From Streptomyces albiflavescens (lineage in GTDB: Bacteria > Actinomycetota > Actinomycetes > Streptomycetales > Streptomycetaceae), in contig NZ_BMMM01000005.1 in NCBI RefSeq assembly GCF_014645835.1, positions 239,696 through 303,695 on the forward strand: DNA of 64,000 bases, read 5' to 3'. Numbering within the stretch: the stretch's first letter is position 1; each line of letters begins with the position of its first letter. Below, piece by piece: positions 39,970-49,839 of this stretch. Made by a program: the position numbers and the translations under genes. The notes below the pieces were generated by a model. That model made no database searches. It had not been told where the DNA came from and saw only the letters and a program-made list of their open reading frames with translations.

Positions 39970-40143
39970 GGCGGCGGCCTTGCGCCATTGGGTTTCGAAG
40001 GCCCGGGCGGTCTCCACGTAGACGACGTCACCAGGCCCGAGTTCATCGACCAGTGGGGCACGGCCAACGTCATGAACGAGTTCGTCGCCACGCGGTCGTT
40101 CAATGACCCCGATCGCGGCGTCTTCGCCGCCCCGCCGATGTGA
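39970..40143 (+). pseudogene. unidentified C-terminal gene fragment
   Basis: The frame ends LGFEGPGGLHVDDVTRPEFI DQWGTANVMNEFVATRSFND PDRGVFAAPPM-stop. It reads like genuine protein without a start. It may belong to the same lost catabolic locus as the dioxygenase fragment that follows 27 nt later. Confidence 0.35.
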
Positions 40144-40170
40144 GCCCGACGAGCACGAGGGAAACAGCCT

Positions 40171-40324
40171 TGACCATCACCGACCCCCGCAACTCGGGGC
40201 GCACACCCGGCGCCGACGAGTCACTCGACATCCCCCTCGATCGCGTTCACGCCCAACTGGACGACGTACTGATCCCGGTCGGCATCTTCGACGACGAGCG
40301 GGTCTTCCGCGCCGAGATGGAGGT
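40171..40324 (+). pseudogene. Rieske ring-hydroxylating dioxygenase alpha subunit, 5' fragment
   Basis: From TTG 40171 the frame reads IPLDRVHAQLDDVLIPVGIF DDERVFRAEME, the conserved N-terminal helix of aromatic-ring dioxygenase large subunits. Similarity stops before the Rieske CxH...CxxH motif, where unrelated sequence is joined. Only about 50 of about 430 residues remain. Confidence 0.5.
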
Positions 40325-40800
40325 GTGCTCCGGGTCCGCGTTCGCTCGGCGAGGGAGGGCGGTAGAGACAGGCAGGGCGGCCCATCGGGTGATGCGGGCG
40401 GCCCGGCAGAAGATGCCGTGCTGAACTGCGAGTGTCGCGACAAGGCCCTCTCCGCGGCCGTGTTCTGCAGGGAGGGACTCGGAGTCGACGGGTGCGGACT
40501 GAGCGGGGTGAACGAGTCCGCTGTCGGTGACCTCCACGCGGTCCAGTTGCTTGCCCAGGGCCCGGAACGCGCCGGAGTTCACCCGCTTGGCCATCTCCGC
40601 AACGGACGCAAGGTCACCGCCCTGCTCCGCCAATGCGTCGGCGATCTACTCGACGAAGACTCGAAGCCGGGCTTGCCCGCGGCGGGAGTGGTGCACGAGC
40701 TCAGCGCCACAGCGAACGACCTGCGTGGCGCCGGTGCCGCGTCGGCCTGCAGTCCACGTGGAGTTCTGCACCGCGACGTCGTCGTGCTGGGCTGCCCTGG
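40325..40800. other. unassigned region with possible antisense remnant
   Basis: On the minus strand, IADALAEQGGDLASVAEMAK RVNSGAFRALGKQLDRVEV looks like protein, preceded in frame by RGQARLRVFVE and a TAG stop. I cannot name the family. There is no intact gene in about 470 nt. Confidence 0.3.
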
Positions 40801-41601
40801 TCAGGCGCCGGCACCGCCGTCGATCGGCAGGATCGCGCCGGTCACGTACGAGGCGCGGTCGCTGAGCAGCCAGGCGGCTGCCTCGGCGATCTCTCGGGGC
40901 TCGCCCATCCGGCCCAGCGGGATCCTTGCGCTCATCCCCTCGATAATGCCGGGAGTCGCCGCTTCCCATTCGTCGATCATTTCGGTGGCGGTGCCGCCGG
41001 GGGTGATGCCGTTCACCCGGATGTTGGCGGGGGCCAAGTCGACCGCGGCGGTCTCGGTGAGGCTGTTGAGCGCGCGCTTCATGGCCCCATAGGCAGGCAG
41101 GGCGGGATTGGCGCGGCGACTGCCGATGCTGGAGGTGTTGACGATGGCCCCGCCGCCGCCCTGTCGCATGAGTGCGACCTCGGCGTTCATAGCGGTCCAG
41201 TGCGAGCGGAAGTTCACGGTGAACTGCTCGTCGATGTCCTCATCGGTGGTGGCGTCGACCGGGCCGGGCTGCTGAATCACCGCGCCGTTGTTGAAGGCAC
41301 CGTCGAGCCGTCCATGCAGCTCCTCGACGCGGTCGACGGCGGCGCGGATGCTTGCGCGGTCGGCGAGGTCCATGGTGACGGCGTCGGCGACGCCGCCATC
41401 GGCGCGGATCTCGGTCACGATCCGCTCAAGGGCGTCGGTGCTGCGGGCGGCCAGCACAACCTTTGCGCCTTCCCGCGCAAAGAGCCGGGAGGCGGCCGCC
41501 CCGATGCCGCGGCTGGCGCCGGTGATGAACACGACCTTGCCGGTAAGCAGGCCGATGGGTGCGATGTCGATGTTGTTCGTGTTGTTCGTGTTGTTCGTCA
41601 T
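40801..41601 (-). CDS. short-chain dehydrogenase/reductase (SDR)
   Basis: A 266-residue classical SDR. It has the NAD(P) motif VFITGASRGIGAAASRLF, catalytic Ser in NTSSIGS and the YxxxK dyad in YGAMKRAL, ending YVTGAILPIDGGAGA. A basic residue after the glycine motif (ARS) suggests NADPH. The N-terminus begins MTNNTNNTNNID because of a 9-bp coding repeat. It is divergent from an XRE/MmyB-type regulator 85 nt away, a very common pair in Streptomyces in which the regulator controls the SDR. Confidence 0.92.
   Translation of the reverse strand: MTNNTNNTNNIDIAPIGLLTGKVVFITGASRGIGAAASRLFAREGAKVVLAARSTDALERIVTEIRADGGVADAVTMDLADRASIRAAVDRVEELHGRLDGAFNNGAVIQQPGPVDATTDEDIDEQFTVNFRSHWTAMNAEVALMRQGGGGAIVNTSSIGSRRANPALPAYGAMKRALNSLTETAAVDLAPANIRVNGITPGGTATEMIDEWEAATPGIIEGMSARIPLGRMGEPREIAEAAAWLLSDRASYVTGAILPIDGGAGA
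41572..41598. repeat. three tandem copies of a 9-bp coding repeat
   Basis: GTTGTTCGT occurs three times in a row directly after the SDR start codon (minus strand) and codes for repeated Thr-Asn-Asn. The unit length is a multiple of three, so copy-number change would alter the N-terminus without a frameshift. Confidence 0.9.
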
Positions 41602-41686
41602 GACAACAGCGTCAGCCTGGCCCCCGGCCGGATACAGGCACAGGCAGTACCAGGATCCGCCGCCGCGCCGCGTGCACACTTGGCGT

Positions 41687-42538
41687 ATGGACAAACAGGA
41701 ACTCGGGGCGTTCCTCCGCAGCCGTCGCGAGCGGCTCCGGCCTCAGGACGTGGGACTTCCGTCCGGACCGCGACGCCGAACACCGGGTCTGCGGCGCGAG
41801 GAGGCCGCGGTCCTCGCGCACATTTCCACGGAGTACTACATCCGGCTCGAGCAGGGCAGGGCGCCCAGGCCGTCGGCCGAGGTCCTCGCCGGGATCGCAG
41901 GCGCGCTGCGGCTCACCGACGCCGAGACCGACCACCTCCACGTCCTCGCGGGTACCGCGCCGACCCATACCCGGCTGCACCGGCGCGACGTCCGCCCGAG
42001 CATCCTCGCACTCCTTCAGCGGCTGCCGCAGACGCCCGCCTTCGTGATGTCCGCCGCCTTCGAGGTGCTCGCGTGGAACGACCTCGCGGCCGCGCTCATG
42101 GAGGACTTCGCCCGGCTCGCTCCGAAGGACCGCAACCTCGCGCGCCGAGCATTCATCGGGCCGCAGCGCGCCGATGCGACGCTGTACGGGATCTCCGACG
42201 CCGCCGAGTTTCGGCACCAGGTCGTCATGCAGCTCCATGCCACGCTCGCCCGCTATCCGGCGGATCCCGCGGTGACCGGCCTCGTCGACGAACTCCGCGA
42301 CGCCAGCCCCGACTTCGCCCGGCTCTGGGAGCGGCACGACGTGCAGGCCGCGCCGATGCTCACGAAGACCTTCCGCCATCCGGCCATCGGAGAGATTACC
42401 GTCGACTGCGACACGCTCACCCTCACGGACCGCGACCAGTACCTCGTGGTCTACAGCGCGCCGCCAGAATCCCCCGGCGCCGAGGCGCTGGCCCTTCTGA
42501 ATGTCCTTGGCGCCGAGGCCGGCGACTACCTGCGGTAG
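41687..42538 (+). CDS. XRE-type regulator with MmyB-like ligand-binding domain
   Basis: A 283-residue protein. The N-terminal helix-turn-helix is in ELGAFLRSRRERLRPQDVGL and TPGLRREEAAVLAHISTEYY IRLEQGRAPRPS, followed by the MmyB-like PAS-fold domain (AFEVLAWNDLAAALMEDFAR...HPAIGEITVDCDTLTLTDRD QYLVVYSA). This family senses fatty-acid-like ligands and represses divergent SDR genes. ATG 41687 is 85 nt from the SDR start, and the two promoters must overlap. Confidence 0.93.
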   Translation: MDKQELGAFLRSRRERLRPQDVGLPSGPRRRTPGLRREEAAVLAHISTEYYIRLEQGRAPRPSAEVLAGIAGALRLTDAETDHLHVLAGTAPTHTRLHRRDVRPSILALLQRLPQTPAFVMSAAFEVLAWNDLAAALMEDFARLAPKDRNLARRAFIGPQRADATLYGISDAAEFRHQVVMQLHATLARYPADPAVTGLVDELRDASPDFARLWERHDVQAAPMLTKTFRHPAIGEITVDCDTLTLTDRDQYLVVYSAPPESPGAEALALLNVLGAEAGDYLR

Positions 42539-42540
42539 CG

Positions 42541-43135
42541 CCGCAGCTGGCCACGGCGAACACCGTCGCCGCAGGGGGTGACGTGCTGATCCGGTCGGCC
42601 GTGGTCTCCTCGTCCAGCACCGCCACCGGGGTGTCCACCGACCTCGCCCGCACCATCGCGGTCCTGGCCCGCGCCCAGCAGGACGCCACCCGGAACCGCC
42701 GGCAGATCGCCAACCAGCTCCGCTCCCTGCTGCGTAAGTACTACCCCGCGGCCCTGGACGCCTTCACTGGCTGGGCCAACGGTATGCCGTCCCAAAGCCC
42801 GTGAACTGCTCAAAGTCGCTCCCACCCCCACTCAAGCCGCGCGCCTCACACGCACACAGCTGCGTTCCGCCCTCAAGCGCGCCGGCAGCAGCCGCGGCAT
42901 CGAGGCCGAAGCCGACAGACTTCGGAAGGTGTTCCGCGGCGACTACGCGACCCAGTCCCGGCTCGTCGAGGCCGCGGTCGGCATGCAGGCCCTCGCCCTC
43001 CCGCGGCAACTCGAGGCAGCCTGCCTCGCCGCAGACGAGCTCGCCCGGGCGGTCGCGGAGTCCTTCCTCCAGCACTCAGACGCCGAGGTGCTCGTGAGCT
43101 TCCCGGACTCGGCGTCCAGCTCGGCGCCCGGATGA
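42541..43135 (+). mobile_element. IS110-family transposase remnant with frameshifts
   Basis: Frame 1 reads VSTDLARTIAVLARAQQDAT RNRRQIANQLRSLLRKYYPA ALDAF. After a frame change near 42785 the reading continues RELLKVAPTPTQAARLTRTQ and IEAEADRLRKVFRGDYATQS to QHSDAEVLVSFP, the typical middle region of IS110-type transposases. The N-terminal DEDD part and the C-terminal PGLG...SER-GG part are missing. It is fused directly to an ISL3 remnant. Confidence 0.7.
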
Positions 43136-43137
43136 TG

Positions 43138-43526
43138 GCGGCCCGCGCCGTGACCCGCTGGCTCCTGACTCACCCAGACGCCCTGATCGAGAGCGACCGG
43201 GTCCAGCTCAAGGCCGTGCCGGCCAACTGCCCCGAGCTGGACGCCCTCGCCAAGTACGTGCGGACCTTCGCCCACATGGTTACGGACCTGCACGGTGACC
43301 GGCTGCCGGAGTGGATCGAATCAGCCAGAACCGCTACCGACCTGCCCAGTCTCAGCCTGTTCGCCCAACACCTCGAACGCGACCTTGATGCCGTCGCCGC
43401 TGGCCTGACCCTGCCCTGGAACTCCGGTGTCGTGGAAGGCCATGTCAACCCATCAAGATGCTCAAGCGCCAGATGTTCGGCCGCGCAGGTTTCGAACTCC
43501 TCCGCAAACGTGTCCTGTTGGCGTGA
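43138..43526 (+). mobile_element. ISL3-family transposase C-terminal remnant
   Basis: The frame reads RAVTRWLLTHPDALIESDRV QLKAVPANCPELDALAKYVR and TLPWNSGVVEGHVN, then after a one-base deletion at about 43450 continues IKMLKRQMFGRAGFELLRKR VLLA-stop. GVVEGHVNxIKxLKRQMFGRAxF is the C-terminal signature of ISL3 (IS204/IS1001/IS1096/IS1165) transposases, with the catalytic Glu retained. The first two catalytic residues are lost. Confidence 0.75.
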
Positions 43527-43603
43527 CCGAGCGTCACCACACCACACGCACCCGACCAGAGCCCGAAGATCAGTGACAAAGCCACGGAGCATGAGTCGGC
43601 GCG

Positions 43604-44077
43604 TCACTGATCATCGAGGGATGCCTGCCGGGCAAGGAACTCCTCGAACGCCGCCTTCTGCTTCGGATCCATGAAGCCCTGGCGGACATTGCGGGCCTTC
43701 TCCTGGAGCCAGTGCGCCTCGTCGGGGTCCAGTAGCTCGGCGACCACCACGCCTTTGCGAGCAACCGCCGTGCGCCCGCCTACGCGACGACGAAAAAGCG
43801 TGAACGCGCCGAATTCCGCCGGGTGGGCCAGTTCCGGCTCCTCCGCCACAGCCCGGTTCTCTTCCCCAGCGCCACTCGTCGGGTAGGCGGTGGGCGCCCA
43901 ATGCTCCCAGAGCGCCAGCGTGGCCGCGGGCACCAGCACCGCGCGTTCCGCCTCTTCACGCCCCTCCCACATGAACGTGACAGTGACGGGCTCGCCGACC
44001 GCCTCGGCCAACCCGAGTACCCTCTCCATCTCATCGTTGATCGGGTAACCCACCACTACATCGATCTGAATGCCCAT
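43604..44077 (-). CDS. conserved hypothetical protein, 157 residues
   Basis: Begins MGIQIDVVVGYPINDEMERV LGLAEAVGEPVTVTFMWEGR, suggesting an alternating beta-alpha N-terminal domain, and ends in a long charged helix rich in Lys/Glu (EKARNVRQGFMDPKQKAAFE EF). No signal peptide or membrane segment. I do not recognise the family. Codon use is typical of the neighbourhood and the frame is intact, so it is probably expressed. It is tail to tail with the ISL3 remnant. Confidence 0.6.
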   Translation of the reverse strand: MGIQIDVVVGYPINDEMERVLGLAEAVGEPVTVTFMWEGREEAERAVLVPAATLALWEHWAPTAYPTSGAGEENRAVAEEPELAHPAEFGAFTLFRRRVGGRTAVARKGVVVAELLDPDEAHWLQEKARNVRQGFMDPKQKAAFEEFLARQASLDDQ

Positions 44078-44495
44078 GGTGCCTGAGGCTACTGGCCGCC
44101 TCCGACATGCCAGCCCAAAGCTGACCATCACCCCGACCACGGCAGCCCGTCACCTACGGCGAACCCGGCGGACCCAGCTGGCACCTGCCCGCCACCCGCC
44201 GGTGATGTGCAGCAGCAGGTTGGTCAGGACGAAGTGGCCCAGGGGCGACGAGACAAGCCTTGGCGGCCCTGACGATCAGCACATGACGCTCGCCTGAACT
44301 GCGACTGCCACGTGCGCCGAATCGCGTCGGATCCATCGCGTTCGCGACCACGCACCCGCGGCTCGGGCCCGGATGACCGGATTAATGCGCTGGTTACAGG
44401 CGGTCTACCGCTCAGAAATGGCGCGCGGCAAGTCTCGTATGCGACTTGGTCAGACCATCCGATCAACGGACTGATGAATGGCCCGGAGGAGAACC
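44078..44495. other. intergenic region with SDR-like remnant and operator
   Basis: On the minus strand, about 44262-44150, PLGHFVLTNLLLHITGGW resembles the central part of SDR enzymes (NxLGHFxLTxLLL) without start or end, a likely remnant. The 3' part contains a FadR-type operator for the transporter operon (listed separately). Confidence 0.35.
44447..44457. promoter_or_regulatory. FadR/GntR-type operator
   Basis: TGGTCAGACCA is a perfect 11-bp palindrome and fits the FadR-subfamily consensus TNGTNNNACNA exactly. It lies 39 nt before the substrate-binding protein start and thus near the promoter of the operon that itself encodes a FadR-type regulator. Autoregulation is likely. Confidence 0.6.
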
Positions 44496-45353
44496 ATGAG
44501 ACGACACCTGGCGATGGCCACCGGCGCGGCCCTGACGGCCCTGGCCCTGGGTGCGTGCAGCGCTTCGAGCTCCACCAAATCCGCGGCAGCGGCCCCGACG
44601 ACCGCCCCGAAGGTCGGCACCTCTGCCATCATGAAATCCGGCAACCTGAAGGTGTGCACCGCGCTGAGCACCGGAAACCCGCCAACCTACTACTTCGAGA
44701 GCGGTCAGAAGCCGGTCGGGGCGGAGATCGACCTCGCCCACGCCGTGGGGCAGCACCTCGGTCTGAAGGTGGACTTCGCCGACACCGCCTTCGCCTCGCT
44801 CATCCCCTCGCTCCAGGGCGGAAAGTGCGACGTCGTCATGTCCTCGCTCTACATCAAGCCCGAGCGCGAGAAGGTCGTCGACTTCGTGCCGTACATGATG
44901 TCCGGTACGGCCATCGCCGTCCCCAAGGGCAACCCCAAGCAGGTCACTGGCATGGACGACTCGGTGTGCGGGCTGAGGATGGCCGCCACGGTCGGCAAGA
45001 CCGGCGCCCTGCTCGCCTCCGGGCAGCGCGACAGGTGCGAGTCCGACGGCAAGCCCGCTCTCCAGGTCCAGCAACTGGACAGCACAACGGCCGGTATCCA
45101 GACGGTCATGACCGGGCAGACGAACGCCTACGCCGGTGAGACTCCCGTCATCCTCTACTACCAGGACAGGCAGCCCAACACCTTCCAGATGGCCGGGAAG
45201 TCCTTCGGCGCGATCAAGGTCGGAGCGGCGGTCAAGAAGGGCAACAAGCCCCTGCAGGACGCGCTGGCGAAGGCGTTCGACGAGATCAGGGCAGACGGCG
45301 ACTACGCCAAGATCCTCAAGCGGTGGAACCTCTCGGAGCTGGCGCTGTCATGA
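44496..45353 (+). CDS. polar amino acid-type ABC transporter substrate-binding lipoprotein
   Basis: A 285-residue lipoprotein. Signal peptide MRRHLAMATGAALTALALGAC with lipobox LGAC. The mature domain is a family 3 solute-binding protein: KVCTALSTGNPPTYYFESGQ KPVGAEIDLAHAVGQHLGLK, LIPSLQGGKCDVVMSSLYIK PERE and a C-terminal DEIRADGDYAKILKRWNL. Ligands of the family are polar amino acids or related compounds; the acetamidase in the operon suggests an amide or amino-amide. ATG 44496 is preceded by GGAGGAG. Its stop overlaps the permease start (ATGA). Confidence 0.9.
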   Translation: MRRHLAMATGAALTALALGACSASSSTKSAAAAPTTAPKVGTSAIMKSGNLKVCTALSTGNPPTYYFESGQKPVGAEIDLAHAVGQHLGLKVDFADTAFASLIPSLQGGKCDVVMSSLYIKPEREKVVDFVPYMMSGTAIAVPKGNPKQVTGMDDSVCGLRMAATVGKTGALLASGQRDRCESDGKPALQVQQLDSTTAGIQTVMTGQTNAYAGETPVILYYQDRQPNTFQMAGKSFGAIKVGAAVKKGNKPLQDALAKAFDEIRADGDYAKILKRWNLSELALS

Positions 45354-46133
45354 CGTTCGACTGGTCCTTCTTCTGGCAAAACCTCGTGTCGCCCGACGGT
45401 GCCTTCCTCGACGGGCTGTGGATGACGATCACCATCTCGATGGTGGCCATGGCCGCGGGCCTGGTCCTCGGAACGGTCGTCGCCCTCCTGTACCGGTCCC
45501 GGTTCACGGCGGTGAGGACCTTCGCCAAGTTCTACATCTGGCTGATCCGCGGCACCCCTCTCATCGTCCAACTGGTCATCATCTACCTGGGGTTCGCCGC
45601 GGCCGGCATCTACAAGTTCCAGGACACCGACGTCCTCGGCGTCGCGGTCAAGGGAGCGGTCCAGGCGGCGATCGTGGGCCTGACCATCCATGAGAGCGCC
45701 TATATCTCGGAGGTCATCCGGGCCGGCATCGCTTCCGTCGACCGCGGACAGACGGAGGCGGCCATGGCGCTCGGGATGCGTCCGGCCGGAACGATGCGCT
45801 GGATTGTCCTGCCGCAGGCGCTGCGCACGATGGTGCCGCCCTTGGGCAACATCTTCAACGGCCTCATGAAACACACCTCCCTGCTGAGCATCATCGGCGT
45901 CAGCGAGATGTTCCTGGTGGCTCAGTCCATCAGCTCCACAACGTTCAAGACGTTCGAGATCTTCCTCGTCGCCGCCCTCTACTACCTCCTGCTCACCACC
46001 GTCTGGACCTTTGTGCAGGCCTGGATCGAGCGACGACTCGATGACCAGGTCGGCATCACCCAGCCGGCCGGCCGCAAGAAACTCAACCGGCCGGCGCCGG
46101 CCGAGCCCGTGACCGTACTGAAGGGGGTCAACG

Positions 46134-46141
<8 letters not shown>
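45350..46141 (+). CDS. polar amino acid-type ABC transporter permease
   Basis: A 263-residue HisM/GlnP-type permease with five hydrophobic segments. WMTITISMVAMAAGLVLGTV starts the domain, IRGTPLIVQLVIIYLG is conserved, and the EAA loop EAAMALGMRPAGTMRWIVLP QALR contacts the ATPase. A single permease gene is present, so the channel should be a homodimer. It overlaps both neighbours. Confidence 0.92.
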
Positions 46142-46940
<799 letters not shown>

Positions 46941-47024
46941 ATGCCGTCTCTACCAGGGATGGGCCCGGCCATCCGTTCCACGTGCGCGGCAGCAGCATCG
47001 GCGTTGCCCAAGGGGGGAAGTGCG

Positions 47025-47738
47025 TTGAACAGTAAGGTTCCGGCGTTCCGGCGTCGTCCGCGGAGTGTGAGCGCGGAGGTGGCGGCGTACCTCGAGCAAC
47101 GCATCGCTTCCGGCGACCTCAATCCCGGTGACCGTTTCCCAGCGGAACGTGAACTGGCCCAGTCGCTGTCGATATCCCGCGCCTCTTTGCGGGAAGCGAT
47201 GCGTGAGCTGGAGAACAAAGGGCTGATCGAACGCAGGCCAGGACGGGGCACTATTGTCACCGAACCTCCGCGCGAGGTCGATGAGTTGCTACGAGAACTC
47301 GCCGAGACCCGCCAGGAACAGCGCAACGTCAACGAACTGCGCCGCCTCGTGGAACCTGGCATCGCCGGGCACGCGGCGCTGCGCGCCCACCCGTCCAACC
47401 TGCTCCGGCTCGAGGACATCCTGCGCCAGTCCAACGAGAACCTCACCCCTGCCGAGTCCCTGCGCCTCGACCTCGAATTCCACTCTCTGCTCGCCCAGGC
47501 AGCGCAGAACCCCCTGCTGACCACGCTGCTCACCTTGTCCAGCCGCTGGACCGAGGACGTCCGCCGGCACTCGCACGCGACCCAGGAAGGGCGGCGAATC
47601 TCGGTGGAGGGTCACCGCGCCATCCTCCAGGCGGTGGCGGCCCACGACCGGCTCGCCGCCGAAGCCGCCATGCTCGCCCATCTGGACGATGTACACACGC
47701 TGATCGCCCAGCACACCGGAACAGGAGTAGCCCAATGA
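47025..47738 (+). CDS. FadR-subfamily GntR transcriptional regulator
   Basis: A 237-residue regulator. The winged helix is VAAYLEQRIASGDLNPGDRF PAERELAQSLSISRASLREA MRELENKGLIERRPGRGTIV, and the C-terminal FCD ligand domain contains the metal-site helices ELRRLVEPGIAGHAALRAH and EFHSLLAQAAQNPLL with an Asp/His pattern. I prefer TTG 47025 because AGGGGGGAAG lies 5-14 nt upstream. ATG 46941 is in frame but gives a low-complexity extension. It very likely binds the TGGTCAGACCA site before the operon and senses its substrate. Its stop overlaps the acetamidase start (ATGA). Confidence 0.88.
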   Translation: MNSKVPAFRRRPRSVSAEVAAYLEQRIASGDLNPGDRFPAERELAQSLSISRASLREAMRELENKGLIERRPGRGTIVTEPPREVDELLRELAETRQEQRNVNELRRLVEPGIAGHAALRAHPSNLLRLEDILRQSNENLTPAESLRLDLEFHSLLAQAAQNPLLTTLLTLSSRWTEDVRRHSHATQEGRRISVEGHRAILQAVAAHDRLAAEAAMLAHLDDVHTLIAQHTGTGVAQ

Positions 47739-48904
47739 CCGGCGCCGAGGAATTGTCGGTGACCGGCATCGAGGGTCTGCTGGCCGCGGAACGCTACGCG
47801 CCCCTGCAACCTCGCGCCGGACTCGTCCCAGGCAAGCACTACCTGAGCACCACGGCGGGGACCGCCCTGTGGGGCCGACTGCCCTGCGCCGCGGACGCCC
47901 CCGTCCTACGGATCCGGCCGGGCGAGACCGTGACCATCGACACGCTCAGCCACGAGGGGATCCTTGAGGACCAGGGGCAGGACCCGGTCGCGTACTTCGG
48001 CGCCCACGGTGTGCCGCAGCGGGACGTACTCGCAGACGCGGTGGAGATCGCCCGGGACGTGCCCCGCGATCCGACAACGGACGGCCCGCACGTCGTCACC
48101 GGCCCGATCTCCGTCCAGGGAGCGCGTCCGGGCGACATGCTGGCGATAACCATCGTGGAACTGACACCTCGGGTCGACTACGGGGTCATCTCCAACCGGC
48201 ACGGCCGCGGGGCACTCCCGGGCGAGCTGCCCGCAGGGCCTGGCAACGTCAGCGTGTTCACGCAGGTGGAAGGCACGGGTTCCCGCGCCGTCGGCGTGCT
48301 GCCGCTGCGGACCGGCGGCCCGAACCGGGTGCGCTTCCCGCTGCGGCCGTTCCTCGGCATCATGGGCGTGGCCACGCCGGGTGACGTGCGGCTGAACTCG
48401 GTTCCCCCGCACTTGCAGGGCGGCAATCTCGACATCTCGCTGCTGGTCGAGGGCGCCACGCTCTATCTGCCGGTGGCGGTCGACGAGGCACTGGCCTACG
48501 TCGGCGACCCGCACTTCGCCCAGGGCAATGGCGAGGTCTCCCTCACCGCACTGGAGGCGTCGCTGCGGGCCACGCTGCACTTCGACGTCGTGCCCGCGAC
48601 CGAGGCCCGCCGGCTGTTCGGCGGCGCGCGTGGTCCCGTCGTGGAAACCGACACGTATCTGGTCCCCACCGGCCTGGACCAGGACCTGGACACCGCCGTG
48701 TCGAACTGCGTCCGCAACGCCCTGGAGGTGCTGTCGTCCCGGTACAGCATGGACCGGCACCTCGCGTATGCCTATCTGAGCGCAGCGGCGGACTTCGACA
48801 TCTCCCAGGTGGTCGACCTGGTCAAGGGCTCTCACGCACGCATCCGCAAGAGCGACTTCACGGGCATCGCCGGGGCACCTGCTCCACGTGCGTTACGAAG
48901 CTGA
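47735..48904 (+). CDS. acetamidase/formamidase family hydrolase
   Basis: A 389-residue FmdA/AmdA family protein that should hydrolyse a short amide to acid and ammonia. Family hallmarks are RIRPGETVTIDTLSHEGILE (entry domain), VTGPISVQGARPGDMLAITI, LRPFLGIMGVATPG and the C-terminal YAYLSAAADFDISQVVDLVK G. It is the last gene of the operon, with no signal peptide, so it acts on the imported compound in the cytoplasm. The true substrate may be larger than acetamide, since the importer is of the polar amino acid type. Confidence 0.9.
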   Translation: MTGAEELSVTGIEGLLAAERYAPLQPRAGLVPGKHYLSTTAGTALWGRLPCAADAPVLRIRPGETVTIDTLSHEGILEDQGQDPVAYFGAHGVPQRDVLADAVEIARDVPRDPTTDGPHVVTGPISVQGARPGDMLAITIVELTPRVDYGVISNRHGRGALPGELPAGPGNVSVFTQVEGTGSRAVGVLPLRTGGPNRVRFPLRPFLGIMGVATPGDVRLNSVPPHLQGGNLDISLLVEGATLYLPVAVDEALAYVGDPHFAQGNGEVSLTALEASLRATLHFDVVPATEARRLFGGARGPVVETDTYLVPTGLDQDLDTAVSNCVRNALEVLSSRYSMDRHLAYAYLSAAADFDISQVVDLVKGSHARIRKSDFTGIAGAPAPRALRS

Positions 48905-48920
48905 ATGCTGGTGGCAGCAT
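48905..48920. terminator. small stem-loop right after the acetamidase stop
   Basis: ATGCTG and CAGCAT form a 6-bp stem with a 4-nt loop immediately after the stop codon. A second short inverted repeat CGTGC/GCACG follows at about 48927-48947. Together they may terminate the operon, but both are weak. Confidence 0.25.
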
Positions 48921-49140
48921 CCCGACGTGCGGGAGCGCCCGGCACGACACCATCCGCCAACGGCGTCTCCGGACGCTCTTTCACACGATCGTGACATGAG
49001 CGCTGTGGCGTCGCTTTGGGCACGACGAGCCGGCGAACGCGCTGTGCCGCCATTCACGTCGAGGAAGGCGACGTGGACGTCGAACCGCACGGACTTGCTG
49101 TTGGGGTTGCTGACCTGGCCGAACTGTGCGAGAGGGGCGA

Positions 49141-49819
49141 GTGCGTCAACCACCAGAGGATCGCCCTCATCATGCACCAGGCCGGCCTGGCCGGACTGCG
49201 TCTGCGCAGGAACCACCGCACCACCCTTGCGGACCCTGCCGCCGCAAAGGCAGGCGACCTCATCGGCCGCGACTTCACCGCAGCAGCGGTGAATACGAAG
49301 TACGTCGGCGACATCACCTATCTCGCGCTGACCGGTGGGAAGTTCCTGTATCCGGCCACGGTCATCGATCTCGCATACCGGCGCCTGGCAGGCTGGGCGA
49401 TCGCCGCCCACATGCGCGCCGAACTGGTCACCGATGCCCTGGTCACCGATGCCCTGGCCGCCGCCGAACGGTGCCGCGGCAGCCTCGCTGGCGCCGTCCT
49501 GCACACCGATCATGAGGCCCAGTACACGAGCCGGGCGTTCGCCGACGCCTGTCGCCGGGCGGGCGTGATCCAGAGCATGAGCGCCGTCGGCAACTCGACG
49601 GACCACTCGCTCGCCGAGTCCTTCAACGCGACCTGCAAGCGGGACACGCTCCAGGGCCGCAGTGCCTGGGCCGACGAGCGCGAAACCCGCCTCAACCTGT
49701 CCCGCCGGCTGCACCGCCACAACACCCAACAGCGCCACTCCAGCCTCGGACGACACAGTCCCATCATCTACGAAACAGCACTCGACACAACATCAACTAG
49801 CCTGGTCCCAGCCACATAG
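49141..49819 (+). mobile_element. IS3-family orfB (integrase core) remnant
   Basis: The frame reads RIALIMHQAGLAGLRLRRNH RTTLADPAAAK, then the integrase core with VGDITYLALTGGKFLYPATV (first Asp), HTDHEAQYTSRAFADACRRA (second Asp; usual HSDxGxQYxS) and STDHSLAESFNATCKRDTL (Glu). The DDE triad is present, and the C-terminus runs to a normal stop. The N-terminal 50-60 residues and orfA are missing, and no start with a ribosome-binding site is seen, so it is probably immobile. Confidence 0.75.
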
Positions 49820-49839
49820 CCCGTGTCCAAGACTCCGGG

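Noticed and set aside
40633..42804. 723-codon plus-strand open frame covering the SDR/XRE region
   Set aside because: Only its end (from about 42540) is meaningful, as IS110 remnant; the rest is shadow of the SDR and XRE genes.
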